The position numbers and the translations under genes were made by a program. Under the pieces are notes generated by a model. It worked only from the letters and a program-made list of their open reading frames with translations. It ran no database searches and was not told the DNA's origin. This document shows, in pieces, positions 16,848-26,043 of a stretch of DNA of 36,324 bases. Origin of the DNA: Planctomycetaceae bacterium (GTDB lineage: Bacteria; Planctomycetota; Planctomycetia; Planctomycetales; Planctomycetaceae); the NCBI GenBank assembly GCA_947476295.1, contig CANJQC010000049.1, positions 1-36,324 on the forward strand. Direction: 5' to 3'. Every line of letters begins with the position of its first letter. The stretch's first letter is position 1.

Positions 16848-19800
16848 TCATTTCGCCTCAGGTGCGGCGTTGGGCGGTGGGTCTGAAGGAGTTGCGGGCT
16901 CGGGCGGGGTTGCCGGATCGGTAGCGTTGGTTTCCGGTGGGGGATCAGATTCGATCAGGGCTTCGGCTTCCTGCAGGAAACCTCTCAGTTCTGTATTACT
17001 AGACCAACGTGGTTCCTGGCTGAGCTGGCGCACCTGCTGCAGTTGTTCGCTGGCTCGATCGGTGTTGCCCAATTGCTGGTTAGTCATCGCCAGAAACACC
17101 AGATCGAACGCCAAAGACCCAGCGGACGCTGTGTTGTTCATTTGTTCCGATCGTGTCAACGTTGTGAGTGCGGAATGGTAGTCGCCGACGCGATACTGAG
17201 CGACGCCCAGCGTATTCAGGTAAAATCCTTCGTCGGGCTTTGATTCGACGACCGCCTGAATCTGACGCAATGCCTTTTCGTACTCCGTGCGCGTAGAGTC
17301 AGACTTGCGGACAGCACTCCACGACGCTTCGTTGAGTACTGTAGCCGTCGGACCGCTCATGACTTCTACAAGTTGCAACGCCTTCTCGCGGACGGGTTCC
17401 GTGATCGTCTGATCGGAACGGATTAGTTCTGACGCGGTGTCTTTCGTGAACTCTTGCTGCCAAGCCGCACGCACGACAGTTCCAGCCTGACGCGCGACTC
17501 TCTGCTCTGTGAACCATGGCCGTGCATCCCAAAGCTTTAAAGTCCCGTCAGCACTTCCACTGATGATCCGTTCCCCATCCGGGCTGAAACAAACGCTACG
17601 GACAGAACTCTTATGCTCCTTGAGTGTTAGAGTCTCTTGGGCGGTTTCCGCATCCCACAACTTTATCATTTTGTCGTCACTACCACTGACGATGCGCTTT
17701 CCATCAGGGCTAAAACTCGCAGACTTGACCCTGTCGGAGTGTCCGTTGAATGTGAGCATTTCCTGGCCGGTTTCCGCATTCCAAACCTTCAATGCCTCAT
17801 CACCGCTGCCAGTGACGATTCGGGTTCCATCCAAGCTGTAACCCACGCTAGCGATTTCTTTTAAGTGGCCACACAGTGTGAGTAGTTCTCTGCCAGTTTG
17901 CACATCCCATACCTTTGCAGTTTTGTCAGCGCTCCCGCTGACGAGTTGTTTCCCGTTTGGGCTGAAACTGACAGTGTAGACCTTGTCCAGGTGCCCTCTG
18001 AGGGCGAGTATCTGCTGCCCGGTATCCGCATCCCACAATCTGATTGTCTTGTCCGCACTTGCACTGGCGATCCGTTTGCCATTCGGACTGACACAAACAC
18101 AGCTCACCCAATCAGAGTGTCCATTGAGTGTGAGCGTTTCCTGACCAGTTTTCGCATTCCAAACTCTAACCGTCTTATCACCGCCTCCGCCGACGACCCG
18201 CGTTCCGTCTGGGCTGAATCCCACGAATTCGACACCTTCTGCGCATTCGTTAAGTGTGAGTGCCTCCAAGCCGGATTCGGCATCCCAAGCCTTCACCGTC
18301 TTGTCGCTGCTTCCGCTAACGATTCGCTTCCCGTCAGCGCTGAAACTCACGCTCTGAACAGAACCTTCGTGTCCAACTAGGGTGAGCGTGTCCTGCACGG
18401 CTTCTGCGTCCCACACGATAACCGTGTTGTCACGGCTGCCGCTGGCGATCCGCTGTCCATCCGGACTGAAGCTCAAGCCATGAATAAGATTTGTGTGCCC
18501 AATAAATGTGATGATTTCCTTGCCGGTTTCCGCATCCCACAATTTAACGGTTTTGTCCTTACTTACGCTGGCGATCCGTTTTCCGTTCGGGCTGAATCTA
18601 ACGCCCCAAACGGCACCAGTGTGTCCCGTCATCGTGAGTTTTTCCTGCGCAGTTGCTGCATCCCAAACACTCAATGTGTGATCCTGACCCCCGCTGACGA
18701 TTTGCCTGCTGTCAGCGCTAAAACTCACAGAGACGACACCGCGTTGATGCCCTTCAATTTCAAGCGTCTGCTGGCCGGTTACAGCATCCCATACCTTAAC
18801 TGTTCTGGCGTCGCTTCCGCTGACAATCCGTTTGCCATCGGGACTAAAACTCACACTCCTAACTACTTCAGGATGTGCCTGGATTTTGAACAATTCGAGG
18901 CCGGTTACTGCATCCCACACTCTCACAGTCTGGTCCTGGCCTCCGCTGACGATTCGAGTGTTGTCCGGGCTGTATCCCACGCTCCAGACAGGTCCCGTAT
19001 GACCGCTGAGTGTGAGCAATTCCTTGCCGTCGTTTGCATCCCATACTTGAACTGAACTGTCCCCACCGCTGCCTACGACCCGCTTTCCATCAGGGCTGAA
19101 ATCAACGCTCCAGATCCAAGCTAACGCTCCCTCCAAATTGAGCAACTCTTTCCCTGATTCGGCGTCCCAGATCTTAACTTCACCCGGATCCTGGCTGTGA
19201 AACAATCCGCCCCCGGACACGATCCGTTTCCCGTCCGGACTGAAGTCCACACTATCAACGGATTGGGTGCATCCATGGAGCGTCAGCAGCTCGCTGTGGA
19301 CCCGTCGATTCCAGTAGGCCCATTCGAACCCCTTCAAATCGTCTCGGCTCTTGTAATGTTCGATCACTTGCTTGAGGTCACCGATGTTTTTCTCTTCCCA
19401 ATTACGCTCTGCCAGAAGCATATTTGCGTTGTACAAAGTTTTTTCCGCCGCGATTAGATTCTGTTGCGCGCTTTCTTTCTCAACCTCCGACTTTGCTTCT
19501 GCTGCCAGAGCCGCTGCTTCTGCCTCTCTCGCGTTTTTGGCTTCGCCAGTTGCCTGAATTTCCGCCTTGCTGGCCCGTAACCACATCGTCCCTGTTCCGA
19601 TCAGTCCGGCTACCAGCAGCAGCAGGAATACCGTCCCTGACACGAACCCCGCCTTGTGTTTTCGGATTGCTTTCCGTAATCGATAGCCGGTCGATGGCGG
19701 ACGCGCGGTGACCACGTCCCCATCCAGATAATTCTGTACATCGTTTGCCAGTGAACCGGCTCCGTCGTAACGCCGGTTGCGGTCTTTCTCCAGCGCCTTC

Positions 19801-21023
19801 AAGGCGATCCAGTCCAGTTCCCGCTTCAAAATTCCACTTAGGCGCCGCGGCTCAATCCGACGTTGATCTGAAATTCCGGTGATCGCTTCTCCGGAGTTAC
19901 TCAAACGCCGGCTTGGACGCGGGGCCTCTTCGGTGAGTATCAACTGCAGTACTCGATGAAACGCTTCTTTGCGAATCCGATCTTGACCCAGAGGTGTTGA
20001 ACCGGTCAGCAGCTCGTAAAGCAAGACTCCCAGTGAATACACGTCCGTGCGAGTGTCCAGACCCAGTTCGTTCATCTCTGCCTGCTCGGGACTCATGTAT
20101 TCCAGCGTCCCGCACACCTGCCCAACTTCCGTGAACAGCGTCTTATCGGTCAGGCGAAGTTCGGACTCCAACGCTTTCGCCAGACCGAAGTCAATCACTT
20201 TGGCCACCGGTACCCCGTCACGCTGTGTCACCAGCACATTCGACGGTTTAATGTCGCGATGTATGACGCCCTTCTGGTGGGCGTGCTGCAACGCTCGACA
20301 GACCTGCACAAACAGCTTCAGACGATCTGGAATGCTCAGCTTTTCCCGATCACAGTATTTCGTGATCGGCATGCCCTGCACCAGTTCCATGGCAAAGTAC
20401 GGTGTGCCGTCTTCCGTGATCCCGGCATCCAGTACCTTGGCGATGTTCTGATGATCCATCATCGCCAGCGCTTGGCGTTCGGCTTCAAACCGAGCCACTA
20501 CCTGTTTGCTGTCCATGCCCGATTTGATCAGCTTCAACGCCACCCGCCGACGTAGGGGTTCGAGTTGATCGGCCATGTAGACCGTACCCATACCGCCTTC
20601 GCCAAGCTTCTGAAGCAGCTTATACGGACCGATCTGACGCGAGGATGATCTTTCTGGCGGTTTCGCTGCTGTTTTCGCTTGAGGTTCAAGCAACGTCGCG
20701 GCAGGCAGTGTTGCATCATGTTCCGAAAACTTTGTCTGAAGTGGACCGACCAGACTGCCTCGGAGCAAAGCGGCTTGATCGGGAAAACGCTTCGCGTACT
20801 CTTCCAGTGTGGGGAACTCGCCCTGTTTCAAACGGTGGTTCAGATCCAGCCTCACCAGCTCCAGCAGCAATCTGTTGTCTGCACCACCCGGCAGTGGTTC
20901 CAGAAAATCCTCAATCTGCGGTGCAGAACCGGAAATCCATGCAGCCTCGAAGCGATCGCAGATTGCGTCCACCTGAAGAGACAGGGAATGATCAGCATTG
21001 TGCGTCTGGTCGTCGGAAGTCAT
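16848..21023 (-). CDS. Membrane Ser/Thr protein kinase with 14 WD40 repeats and TPR tail
   Basis: This protein of about 1391 residues has an N-terminal helical region with the LEEYAKRFPD motif common in planctomycete kinases. A kinase domain follows (about 134-410): glycine loop LGEGGMGTVY, Lys164 (VALKLIK), HRDIKPSN with Asp257, IDFG with Asp278, GTLEYMSPEQ and DVYSLGVLLYELLTG, so all catalytic residues are present. One TM helix (about 459-482) is followed by a coiled coil (EAKNAREAEAAALAAEAKSE). Then come 14 WD40 repeats of 42 residues (SVSFSPDGKRIVSGS..DKTVKVWDAETG), enough for two seven-bladed propellers, a TPR-like region (VGDYHSALTTLTRSEQ) and a Pro-rich tail. The kinase should be cytoplasmic and the propellers on the other side of the membrane. 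An upstream in-frame ATG at 21065 is possible. Ligand and targets are unknown. Confidence 0.88.
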   Translation of the reverse strand: MTSDDQTHNADHSLSLQVDAICDRFEAAWISGSAPQIEDFLEPLPGGADNRLLLELVRLDLNHRLKQGEFPTLEEYAKRFPDQAALLRGSLVGPLQTKFSEHDATLPAATLLEPQAKTAAKPPERSSSRQIGPYKLLQKLGEGGMGTVYMADQLEPLRRRVALKLIKSGMDSKQVVARFEAERQALAMMDHQNIAKVLDAGITEDGTPYFAMELVQGMPITKYCDREKLSIPDRLKLFVQVCRALQHAHQKGVIHRDIKPSNVLVTQRDGVPVAKVIDFGLAKALESELRLTDKTLFTEVGQVCGTLEYMSPEQAEMNELGLDTRTDVYSLGVLLYELLTGSTPLGQDRIRKEAFHRVLQLILTEEAPRPSRRLSNSGEAITGISDQRRIEPRRLSGILKRELDWIALKALEKDRNRRYDGAGSLANDVQNYLDGDVVTARPPSTGYRLRKAIRKHKAGFVSGTVFLLLLVAGLIGTGTMWLRASKAEIQATGEAKNAREAEAAALAAEAKSEVEKESAQQNLIAAEKTLYNANMLLAERNWEEKNIGDLKQVIEHYKSRDDLKGFEWAYWNRRVHSELLTLHGCTQSVDSVDFSPDGKRIVSGGGLFHSQDPGEVKIWDAESGKELLNLEGALAWIWSVDFSPDGKRVVGSGGDSSVQVWDANDGKELLTLSGHTGPVWSVGYSPDNTRIVSGGQDQTVRVWDAVTGLELFKIQAHPEVVRSVSFSPDGKRIVSGSDARTVKVWDAVTGQQTLEIEGHQRGVVSVSFSADSRQIVSGGQDHTLSVWDAATAQEKLTMTGHTGAVWGVRFSPNGKRIASVSKDKTVKLWDAETGKEIITFIGHTNLIHGLSFSPDGQRIASGSRDNTVIVWDAEAVQDTLTLVGHEGSVQSVSFSADGKRIVSGSSDKTVKAWDAESGLEALTLNECAEGVEFVGFSPDGTRVVGGGGDKTVRVWNAKTGQETLTLNGHSDWVSCVCVSPNGKRIASASADKTIRLWDADTGQQILALRGHLDKVYTVSFSPNGKQLVSGSADKTAKVWDVQTGRELLTLCGHLKEIASVGYSLDGTRIVTGSGDEALKVWNAETGQEMLTFNGHSDRVKSASFSPDGKRIVSGSDDKMIKLWDAETAQETLTLKEHKSSVRSVCFSPDGERIISGSADGTLKLWDARPWFTEQRVARQAGTVVRAAWQQEFTKDTASELIRSDQTITEPVREKALQLVEVMSGPTATVLNEASWSAVRKSDSTRTEYEKALRQIQAVVESKPDEGFYLNTLGVAQYRVGDYHSALTTLTRSEQMNNTASAGSLAFDLVFLAMTNQQLGNTDRASEQLQQVRQLSQEPRWSSNTELRGFLQEAEALIESDPPPETNATDPATPPEPATPSDPPPNAAPEAK
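17513..19275 (-). repeat. 126-bp tandem coding repeats (14 WD40 units)
   Basis: The kinase gene contains 14 consecutive 42-codon units, spanning about 1764 bases. Sequence identity at protein level is high in the SPDGKRIVSGS and TVKVWDAETG segments. Several units depart from the common HT/HS start (units 1, 2 and 9 lack the first His). The repeats explain the repetitive antisense frames in this region. Confidence 0.9.
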
Positions 21024-21152
21024 GGGCTCACCGGATATGACAACGAGAGTCGTGCTGCTCCCCATTCATGGGCTGCCAGCATAACTGCGGCAGACCAATT
21101 CGAAAAGCACTGACTCTGCCTGAATCTATGTATCTGCACGGCCTCCTAAAAA

Positions 21153-22457
21153 TCAGCGTTGTCGACGTCGATCGCGACCTTTGTTGATTGGCCGCACAGG
21201 GCGGTCGGTGGCGGCTCCGGTACTTGGCTTGCGCTTCGCTGGTTTGCGGGATGCACTGCCTGCAGCTTTGGGTTTCAATGCGGGCGGTCGAGACGGCTTT
21301 GGACGTACCGAATTTGGTCTGGGGGACGGATGCGTTCTGGACGTCGCCTTCGTTTTGGCGGTCGGTGTCGCAGGTTCTGCTTCGGTCGGTGCAGCGCGTT
21401 TTCGGTCTCCGCGTGTCTGTCCGGTACGATAGCCAAACTTTTGCTTGCTTCCCTGGCTGTGTGAACCGGATTGAGACGATTCGCCATGAGCGATGAATTG
21501 GCGAAGCTGACGGATTTCAAACGATGAAAGTTCACGATGACGGCCAGGCGGCAGACTTCCCAGTTTCAGCGGCCCAAAGGCAATGCGTTCGAGCGCCAGT
21601 ACCTTGTGGCCAACGCGGGCCATCAAGCGACGAATCTCGCGGTTCTTTCCCTCCTGCAGTTCCAGTTCCAGAATCGTGCTGCGGCCACGACGTTTGAAAA
21701 CGCGTACACTTCGGAAACGAAAAAATCCTTCGGCAAAGTACATGCCCTCGCGAAGCTGATGCAGGATATCGGGTTGAGGAAAACCGGCGACCAGACAGCG
21801 ATAGCGGCGAATGACTTCGAAGCGAGGGTGAGCCAGTTGCTGTGCAAGGTCCCCGTCATTCGTGACCAGCAACATTCCTTCGGTGCTTTCGTCCAGACGG
21901 CCGACTGTGAATAGCCGCTGATCGATTACAGGAACCAGATCGATGGCTCGTGGTCTTCCTTGCGGATCTGAATTGGTACACAGAAAACCGCGTGGCTTGT
22001 TGATCAGAAAATAACGAAAACGCGGTGGCCGTAATCGCTCAGCATCCAGCCTGATGTCCTGAGTCTTCGGATCGATTCCCCGCGCTGGATCGGTGATGAC
22101 TTCACCATCAACCGTGACTCGTCCTGTGCGGATGTATTCTTCGCAGTTGCGTCGTGAATCGACACCCGCCATCGCAAGGAACTTCTGCAGTCGCATCTGA
22201 TCCGGAGATTTTTCGGTTTCTTCGGTCGCGTCGTCTACCATCGCAACTGGCGCAGACCGAACGCCGCGAGATTCCGGTACGTTGAAGGCCGGACGAGTAC
22301 GTTTTGCCGATGCCCGCGGGCCTCGAGCTGGTTTCACCTTCGGTCCCTTCGACGTACCGCGACCTGCACGTTCGACTGGCTTGCCTTTGGCTGGCTTGCC
22401 TTTGGCTGGCGTACGTTTCTTCTTGTCTGTGCCGGATTGAGGGCGACGAGGAGGCAT
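21153..22457 (-). CDS. rluB: RluB/RsuA-type ribosomal RNA pseudouridine synthase with long basic tails
   Basis: The core has an S4 RNA-binding domain ([34 protein letters not shown]) and a pseudouridine synthase domain with [14 protein letters not shown], the catalytic-Asp motif [58 protein letters not shown] and LPPGRHREL. This is the RluB/RsuA/RluE/RluF branch, which modifies 23S or 16S rRNA; a single Asp nucleophile starts the reaction. An N-terminal Lys/Arg/Pro-rich region of about 115 residues and a C-terminal one of about 100 residues extend the usual ~250-300 residue enzyme and probably help RNA binding. The N-terminal tail contains a 15-bp tandem duplication (22376-22405, encoding repeated AKGKP). 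The ATG at 22457 (MPPRRPQ) is preferred; the frame is open to an ATG at 22634 through residues unlike the basic tail. Exact target rRNA is uncertain. Confidence 0.85.
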   Translation of the reverse strand: MPPRRPQSGTDKKKRTPAKGKPAKGKPVERAGRGTSKGPKVKPARGPRASAKRTRPAFNVPESRGVRSAPVAMVDDATEETEKSPDQMRLQKFLAMAGVDSRRNCEEYIRTGRVTVDGEVITDPARGIDPKTQDIRLDAERLRPPRFRYFLINKPRGFLCTNSDPQGRPRAIDLVPVIDQRLFTVGRLDESTEGMLLVTNDGDLAQQLAHPRFEVIRRYRCLVAGFPQPDILHQLREGMYFAEGFFRFRSVRVFKRRGRSTILELELQEGKNREIRRLMARVGHKVLALERIAFGPLKLGSLPPGRHRELSSFEIRQLRQFIAHGESSQSGSHSQGSKQKFGYRTGQTRGDRKRAAPTEAEPATPTAKTKATSRTHPSPRPNSVRPKPSRPPALKPKAAGSASRKPAKRKPSTGAATDRPVRPINKGRDRRRQR

Positions 22458-22842
22458 GGTTTCACGATCCAGAGTGTTCTGTCTGAGGCCGGCAGGGATC
22501 CTGCGAGCTGTTTTAACTGCGAGAGTATACTCATCCAGCGACCAGGTTGGTCCAGAGATTGACGTTTTGCTTCGCATTCTCGCGTGCGACTCAATCGGAA
22601 AAAGCGGCATAGACAGAAAAGTGGAGTTTGGCACTTTTCGGACGATAACGGCGGAGCAGGCCGTTTTCTGAGGACAGGGTGTTCATTTTGTCGTTTCGAA
22701 GGTTAGCATTCGACAAGATTGACCTGATTTTGCGATACTGGGCAGAGCCACAGCCATTTTTCGGCGACAAATTTCCTGCCGCCGGGTTTAAGCTAGGGCG
22801 TTCGTTGAGTTCAACATCCCCGAATAGGGTACGATATCCATC
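22458..22842. other. Divergent intergenic region with two inverted repeats
   Basis: No gene is convincing here. Two consecutive inverted repeats are visible: AAAAGTG-N8-CACTTTT (22617-22638) and AACGGC-N7-GCCGTT (22647-22665, followed by TT). The region separates the rluB-like gene on the - strand from the BON-like gene on the + strand, so promoters for both should lie in it; I cannot place them reliably. Confidence 0.5.
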
Positions 22843-23475
22843 ATGATGACACCATTCAAAGTAGTTGCCACGATCATCGTTCTCATTTTGCTCTCTTCCA
22901 CCGCCAGCGCTCAGCCCGACAATGCTGGGGGCGAAAACACTGGTTCTTCCGCGACCGGACAAACCGGGGTCGCCGGCAGCGGATTGTCGGGGCAAAGTAG
23001 TTTTGCCGGAACGGTGCCGGGGGAATCCACTGCGACATCGAATGCGGCAGAGTCCTTTATCGGGGCGAATGCAACACAGGGATTTGTCGGCGGTGCCAGG
23101 CAGGCGACAAATCAGCAGGGAAGTGATCGCCAGTTCCAGGCGATACAAAATGATCAGTCACAGCAGATTACTTCACAGCAAACCGGAACGCCTCGTGAAA
23201 TCAGATCAACTTTGCGAGTCGGTTTCGCATTTCCAACGGCCTCGCAATCCCAAATGATCGGACGCTTGGCAGACGCTAACGTCGCATCGCTGACCCGCTT
23301 TACGCCCAGTCGTCCTGAGCTGGCGGGAATCGACGTCGAGATGAGTTCTGGTGGAGTGGCCATACTGACTGGTTCCGCAACTACCCTGGAAACAAGCCGC
23401 CTTGCGGCAAACCTGATACGTCTGCAGCCAGGAGTGCGTAAGGTGAAGAATCAGATTGTTGTGTCGGTGAATTGA
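22843..23475 (+). CDS. Secreted BON-like domain protein
   Basis: This 210-residue protein has a signal peptide (MMTPFKVVATIIVLILLSS..ASA, about residues 1-23). A low-complexity Gly/Ser/Thr/Gln/Asn-rich region follows (about 24-125). The C-terminal domain has the BON-like pattern GIDVEMSSGGVAILTGSATTLETSRLAANLIRLQPGVRKVKNQIVV. BON domains are small alpha/beta modules found in periplasmic proteins, where they bind membranes or other envelope partners. Its stop TGA overlaps the ATG of rsgA by one base (TGATG at 23473-23477), so translation of the two is probably coupled. Starts at ATG 22843 or 22846. It has no recognised specific function. Confidence 0.75.
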   Translation: MMTPFKVVATIIVLILLSSTASAQPDNAGGENTGSSATGQTGVAGSGLSGQSSFAGTVPGESTATSNAAESFIGANATQGFVGGARQATNQQGSDRQFQAIQNDQSQQITSQQTGTPREIRSTLRVGFAFPTASQSQMIGRLADANVASLTRFTPSRPELAGIDVEMSSGGVAILTGSATTLETSRLAANLIRLQPGVRKVKNQIVVSVN

Positions 23476-24662
23476 TGGCAGACAAAGGAAGAAAGCAACA
23501 TCGTTCGCAGCACGGCAAGAAGGTACGGGTCGATCTGCGCCGCAACAAGCAGGTTCGCACGCGACAGCAGAATCTGACCGACGAGCTTCTCAACGATCAG
23601 GAATCCGCGGCTGACGTCAGTCACTCGGAACGTGTCACCGGACGTGGCGATCTGTCTCGACGCAGAACGCTGGTGGGTATTTCGTCGCAGGGAAATCAGC
23701 TGCTTCGCGTGGTCGTTGAGGACGGGCTGCGACGCGGGCGAGTCACCAGTTTTATCGGGCTGCACATTATGGTGCGGGACGATGCCGACCAGAAGGAATT
23801 TTCCTGTTCTGTTCGCGGCGTACTGAAATCGATGGCCCGCGATTCCCGCAACGTCGTCGTTACGGGCGACCGAGTTCTCTTTCGACACGAAGGCGATACG
23901 AATCAGGGCGTTATTGAACGAGTCGAACCACGTCACGGCCTGCTTTCACGCGGGAGCCAAGGCCGCGAACATATTCTGGTCGCTAATATTGACCAAGTGC
24001 TGATTGTGGGCACTGCCGCAGACCCGGACTTCAAGCCGCAGCTCATCGATCGCTTTTTGGTCAGCGCCGAACGCCTCAACATCGAACCGATCATCTGTAT
24101 TAACAAGATAGACCTGGTCGATCCGAGTACACACCTGCAACATGTGCGAACCTATGGTCGGATTGGATACAATGTTGTCCTGACGTGTGCGATGGACGGA
24201 CGCGGAATTGATCAGCTTCGGCATCTGTTGAAGAATCGTCAGACAGCCGTGAGCGGCCAAAGTGGCGTCGGAAAATCATCGCTGCTCAACTGTGTCGATC
24301 AGGAACTTGGGCTTCAAACTGCCGACGTGAGCGACTGGACTCGCAAGGGAACTCATACCACCCGCCGCGCACGACTCGTGCCACTGTCGTTCGGCGGCTG
24401 GGTCTGCGATACGCCTGGCATTCGGCAGTTTGAGTTGTGGGATATTTCGCTGGAAGAAGTCGATGGCTATTACATCGAATTCCGACCCTTCATTTCCTGC
24501 TGTCGGTTTCAGGATTGTACTCATACCCATGAAGACGGCTGCGGCGTGAAAGAAGCGGTGTCCCAGCAACTCATCTCAACCGCCCGCTACAACAGCTACC
24601 TTCGCCTGCGGGAAGAGGACGTCTGGGTCTGGAAAAATCCCGCCCGTGGTCATGCGAAGTAA
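23475..24662 (+). CDS. rsgA: Ribosome small-subunit-dependent GTPase RsgA
   Basis: This 395-residue circularly permuted GTPase helps late 30S subunit maturation. An N-terminal basic extension of about 60 residues is followed by an OB-fold (about 85-155, GRVTSFIGLHIMVRDD, VVVTGDRVLFR). The GTPase motifs come in the permuted order: INKIDLVD (G4, about 209-215), SGQSGVGKSSLLN (G1, about 260-272), THTTRRARL (G2 region) and DTPGIRQFEL (G3, about 312-321). A zinc-binding cluster follows (CRFQDCTHTHEDGC, Cys-Cys-His-Cys), as in RsgA/YjeQ. It starts at ATG 23475, overlapping the stop of the BON-like gene by one base; this is chosen over TTG 23472. The long basic N-terminus is unusual in length and may contact rRNA. 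Confidence 0.93.
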   Translation: MADKGRKQHRSQHGKKVRVDLRRNKQVRTRQQNLTDELLNDQESAADVSHSERVTGRGDLSRRRTLVGISSQGNQLLRVVVEDGLRRGRVTSFIGLHIMVRDDADQKEFSCSVRGVLKSMARDSRNVVVTGDRVLFRHEGDTNQGVIERVEPRHGLLSRGSQGREHILVANIDQVLIVGTAADPDFKPQLIDRFLVSAERLNIEPIICINKIDLVDPSTHLQHVRTYGRIGYNVVLTCAMDGRGIDQLRHLLKNRQTAVSGQSGVGKSSLLNCVDQELGLQTADVSDWTRKGTHTTRRARLVPLSFGGWVCDTPGIRQFELWDISLEEVDGYYIEFRPFISCCRFQDCTHTHEDGCGVKEAVSQQLISTARYNSYLRLREEDVWVWKNPARGHAK

Positions 24663-24903
24663 GGCAAGGTCCGGAGACCGATCAATGAAAGTTCTCTTTG
24701 TTGGGGAGACTTTCTGGAAAAGTCTGCGTAAACCTGGCAAAATTGGATTTTTCAACACCATGCCGGAGGACTTCGGTCTGCGGAATTGAAAAAGTGTTGT
24801 TAGAATGCGATGTTTGGGCAAACATTCGCTAATGATTCGATCCCTTACGTTGCCGAGTGGCATGGACCCTCGCCTCCCCCGATACAATATTTGGAGCAAT
24901 GAC

Positions 24904-25713
24904 ATGAAAAGACTGCTGATTCTGCTCACCATGATCTCCACTGGCGGCATGGTCGCAGAAGCTGGTCACCGTTCCCGTCATGTGACTGCGAACTCGAATT
25001 GTTGCCAGACCCCAAATAGCAATTCCCAGCCGTCGGATGGTGGCACCGCCCAGCGCGGCACGAATACCTGCAGATCAACACGGTGGTATAAAGCAAAGGA
25101 CGGCACATTTCGCGAAATGATGCCTTACATGGATGCACTCAGCCGCGCTGAAGATGCCGACGATATGGAGATTCAACTCAAGGGCGTGCAGGAGCAGCTG
25201 GAAACGGCGAACGCCAGTATCGAAACAGTTCAGGCTGATACGGTAAAACTGAAGGCCGAACTGGAAAGTCAGATTGCTGCACTAAAACAGCAGTTGGAAT
25301 CCGAACTTCAGGCCATCGCCGCTCAGAAAGAACGCGGCGATAAGGCCGAAGCGGCCCACAAACAGTGTATTGAGCAGATCGCCGGTCTTAGGGACAACAG
25401 CAAGAAGTCGGAAGAATCGCTCAAGGCCGCTCAGGGTGAACTTAATAAAACCACGGAAGAACGCGACAGCCTCAAGACAGCTCGAGCCGAGCTGGAACAG
25501 AAGTTGTCCGACGTGACAGCTGCAAAGATCGCGGCCGAAGAAGCCACGAAGGTCAGTCAGCAGGAATTGGAAAAGCTGAAACACGACGCTGCGGAAGCAA
25601 AGAAGTCCGCAGTTGAATCAGATGCGAAATCAGACGACGCTCCTAAACCTGGCGAGGAAAAACCAGCCACTGACGGAACTGCAGCGCCCGGTGCAGAAGT
25701 TCCAAACAACTGA
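24904..25713 (+). CDS. Secreted long coiled-coil protein of unknown function
   Basis: This protein of about 269 residues has a signal peptide (MKRLLILLTMISTGGMVAEA), a short Cys-containing segment (NCCQTPNSN), a WYKAKDGTFREMMPYMDALSRAEDADDMEIQL segment, then a continuous coiled coil (about 80-235) rich in Ala, Glu, Lys and Gln heptads. It ends with an acidic, Pro-rich tail (KPGEEKPATDGTAAPGAE). The ATG at 24904 has GGAG at 24893-24896 and begins the signal peptide; the frame is open upstream to 24805. An intrinsic terminator follows the stop. It may be a structural or scaffolding envelope protein. I recognise no enzyme motif. Confidence 0.75.
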   Translation: MKRLLILLTMISTGGMVAEAGHRSRHVTANSNCCQTPNSNSQPSDGGTAQRGTNTCRSTRWYKAKDGTFREMMPYMDALSRAEDADDMEIQLKGVQEQLETANASIETVQADTVKLKAELESQIAALKQQLESELQAIAAQKERGDKAEAAHKQCIEQIAGLRDNSKKSEESLKAAQGELNKTTEERDSLKTARAELEQKLSDVTAAKIAAEEATKVSQQELEKLKHDAAEAKKSAVESDAKSDDAPKPGEEKPATDGTAAPGAEVPNN

Positions 25714-26043
25714 CCCGTCTGTCAATCGACTGGATTGCGAATGCTCAAAGGCTCCGCCGGATCACAGATCCTGCGGGGCTTTTCATACTTGAGCGGAATG
25801 CCTGCGCTGCCGATCGCCTGAGCAAAGTTTCCCGGCGTTTTCGCGTTTTCGCGGCCGGTTGAAATCCGCAGTTGTCCGTTGAACACAGTCGGCGTACACT
25901 GCCCAGCCGCCGGCCTGTCGGCTGAACCTGTGAAATGATTCGGAGCTGTTTCCGAGATCGTTTTGAGAATGTCCGTCATATTGATCAGGCTGATCGTGTC
26001 ATGGCAATACTGCTCACGGCGGATTCTTCGAAAGACTTTTGAT
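25714..26043. other. Intergenic region with terminator and a palindrome before ilvN/ilvH
   Basis: This stretch holds the terminator described separately and the palindrome GATCA-GGC-TGATC (25983-25995), about 50 bases before the acetolactate synthase start. That site could be an operator. An 85-residue frame on the - strand (25722-25979) has no recognisable motif and overlaps the terminator, so I do not call it. Confidence 0.5.
25747..25784 (+). terminator. Intrinsic terminator after the coiled-coil gene
   Basis: A stem of about 17 bp (two G-U pairs, one mismatch) runs from AAAGGCTCCGCCGGATC to GATCCTGCGGGGCTTTT with a 3-base ACA loop, and ends in a T-run. It lies 34 bases after the stop codon at 25713. 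Confidence 0.75.

Noticed and set aside
18480-19055. 191-residue frame on the + strand with internal repetition
   Set aside because: The repetition is the 126-bp WD40 repeat read in antisense.
17513-19275. Regular DNA repeats that might suggest a CRISPR array
   Set aside because: The unit is 126 bp, fully coding and without spacers; it encodes WD40 blades.
22591-23148. 185-residue frame on the - strand
   Set aside because: It covers the divergent region and the BON-like gene's low-complexity part, and has no motif.
24708-24726. Hairpin AGACTTT/AAAGTCT after rsgA
   Set aside because: The stem is short and no T-run follows, so I do not call a terminator.
25722-25979. 85-residue frame on the - strand
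   Set aside because: It overlaps a clear terminator and has no recognisable family feature; left uncalled rather than disproved.
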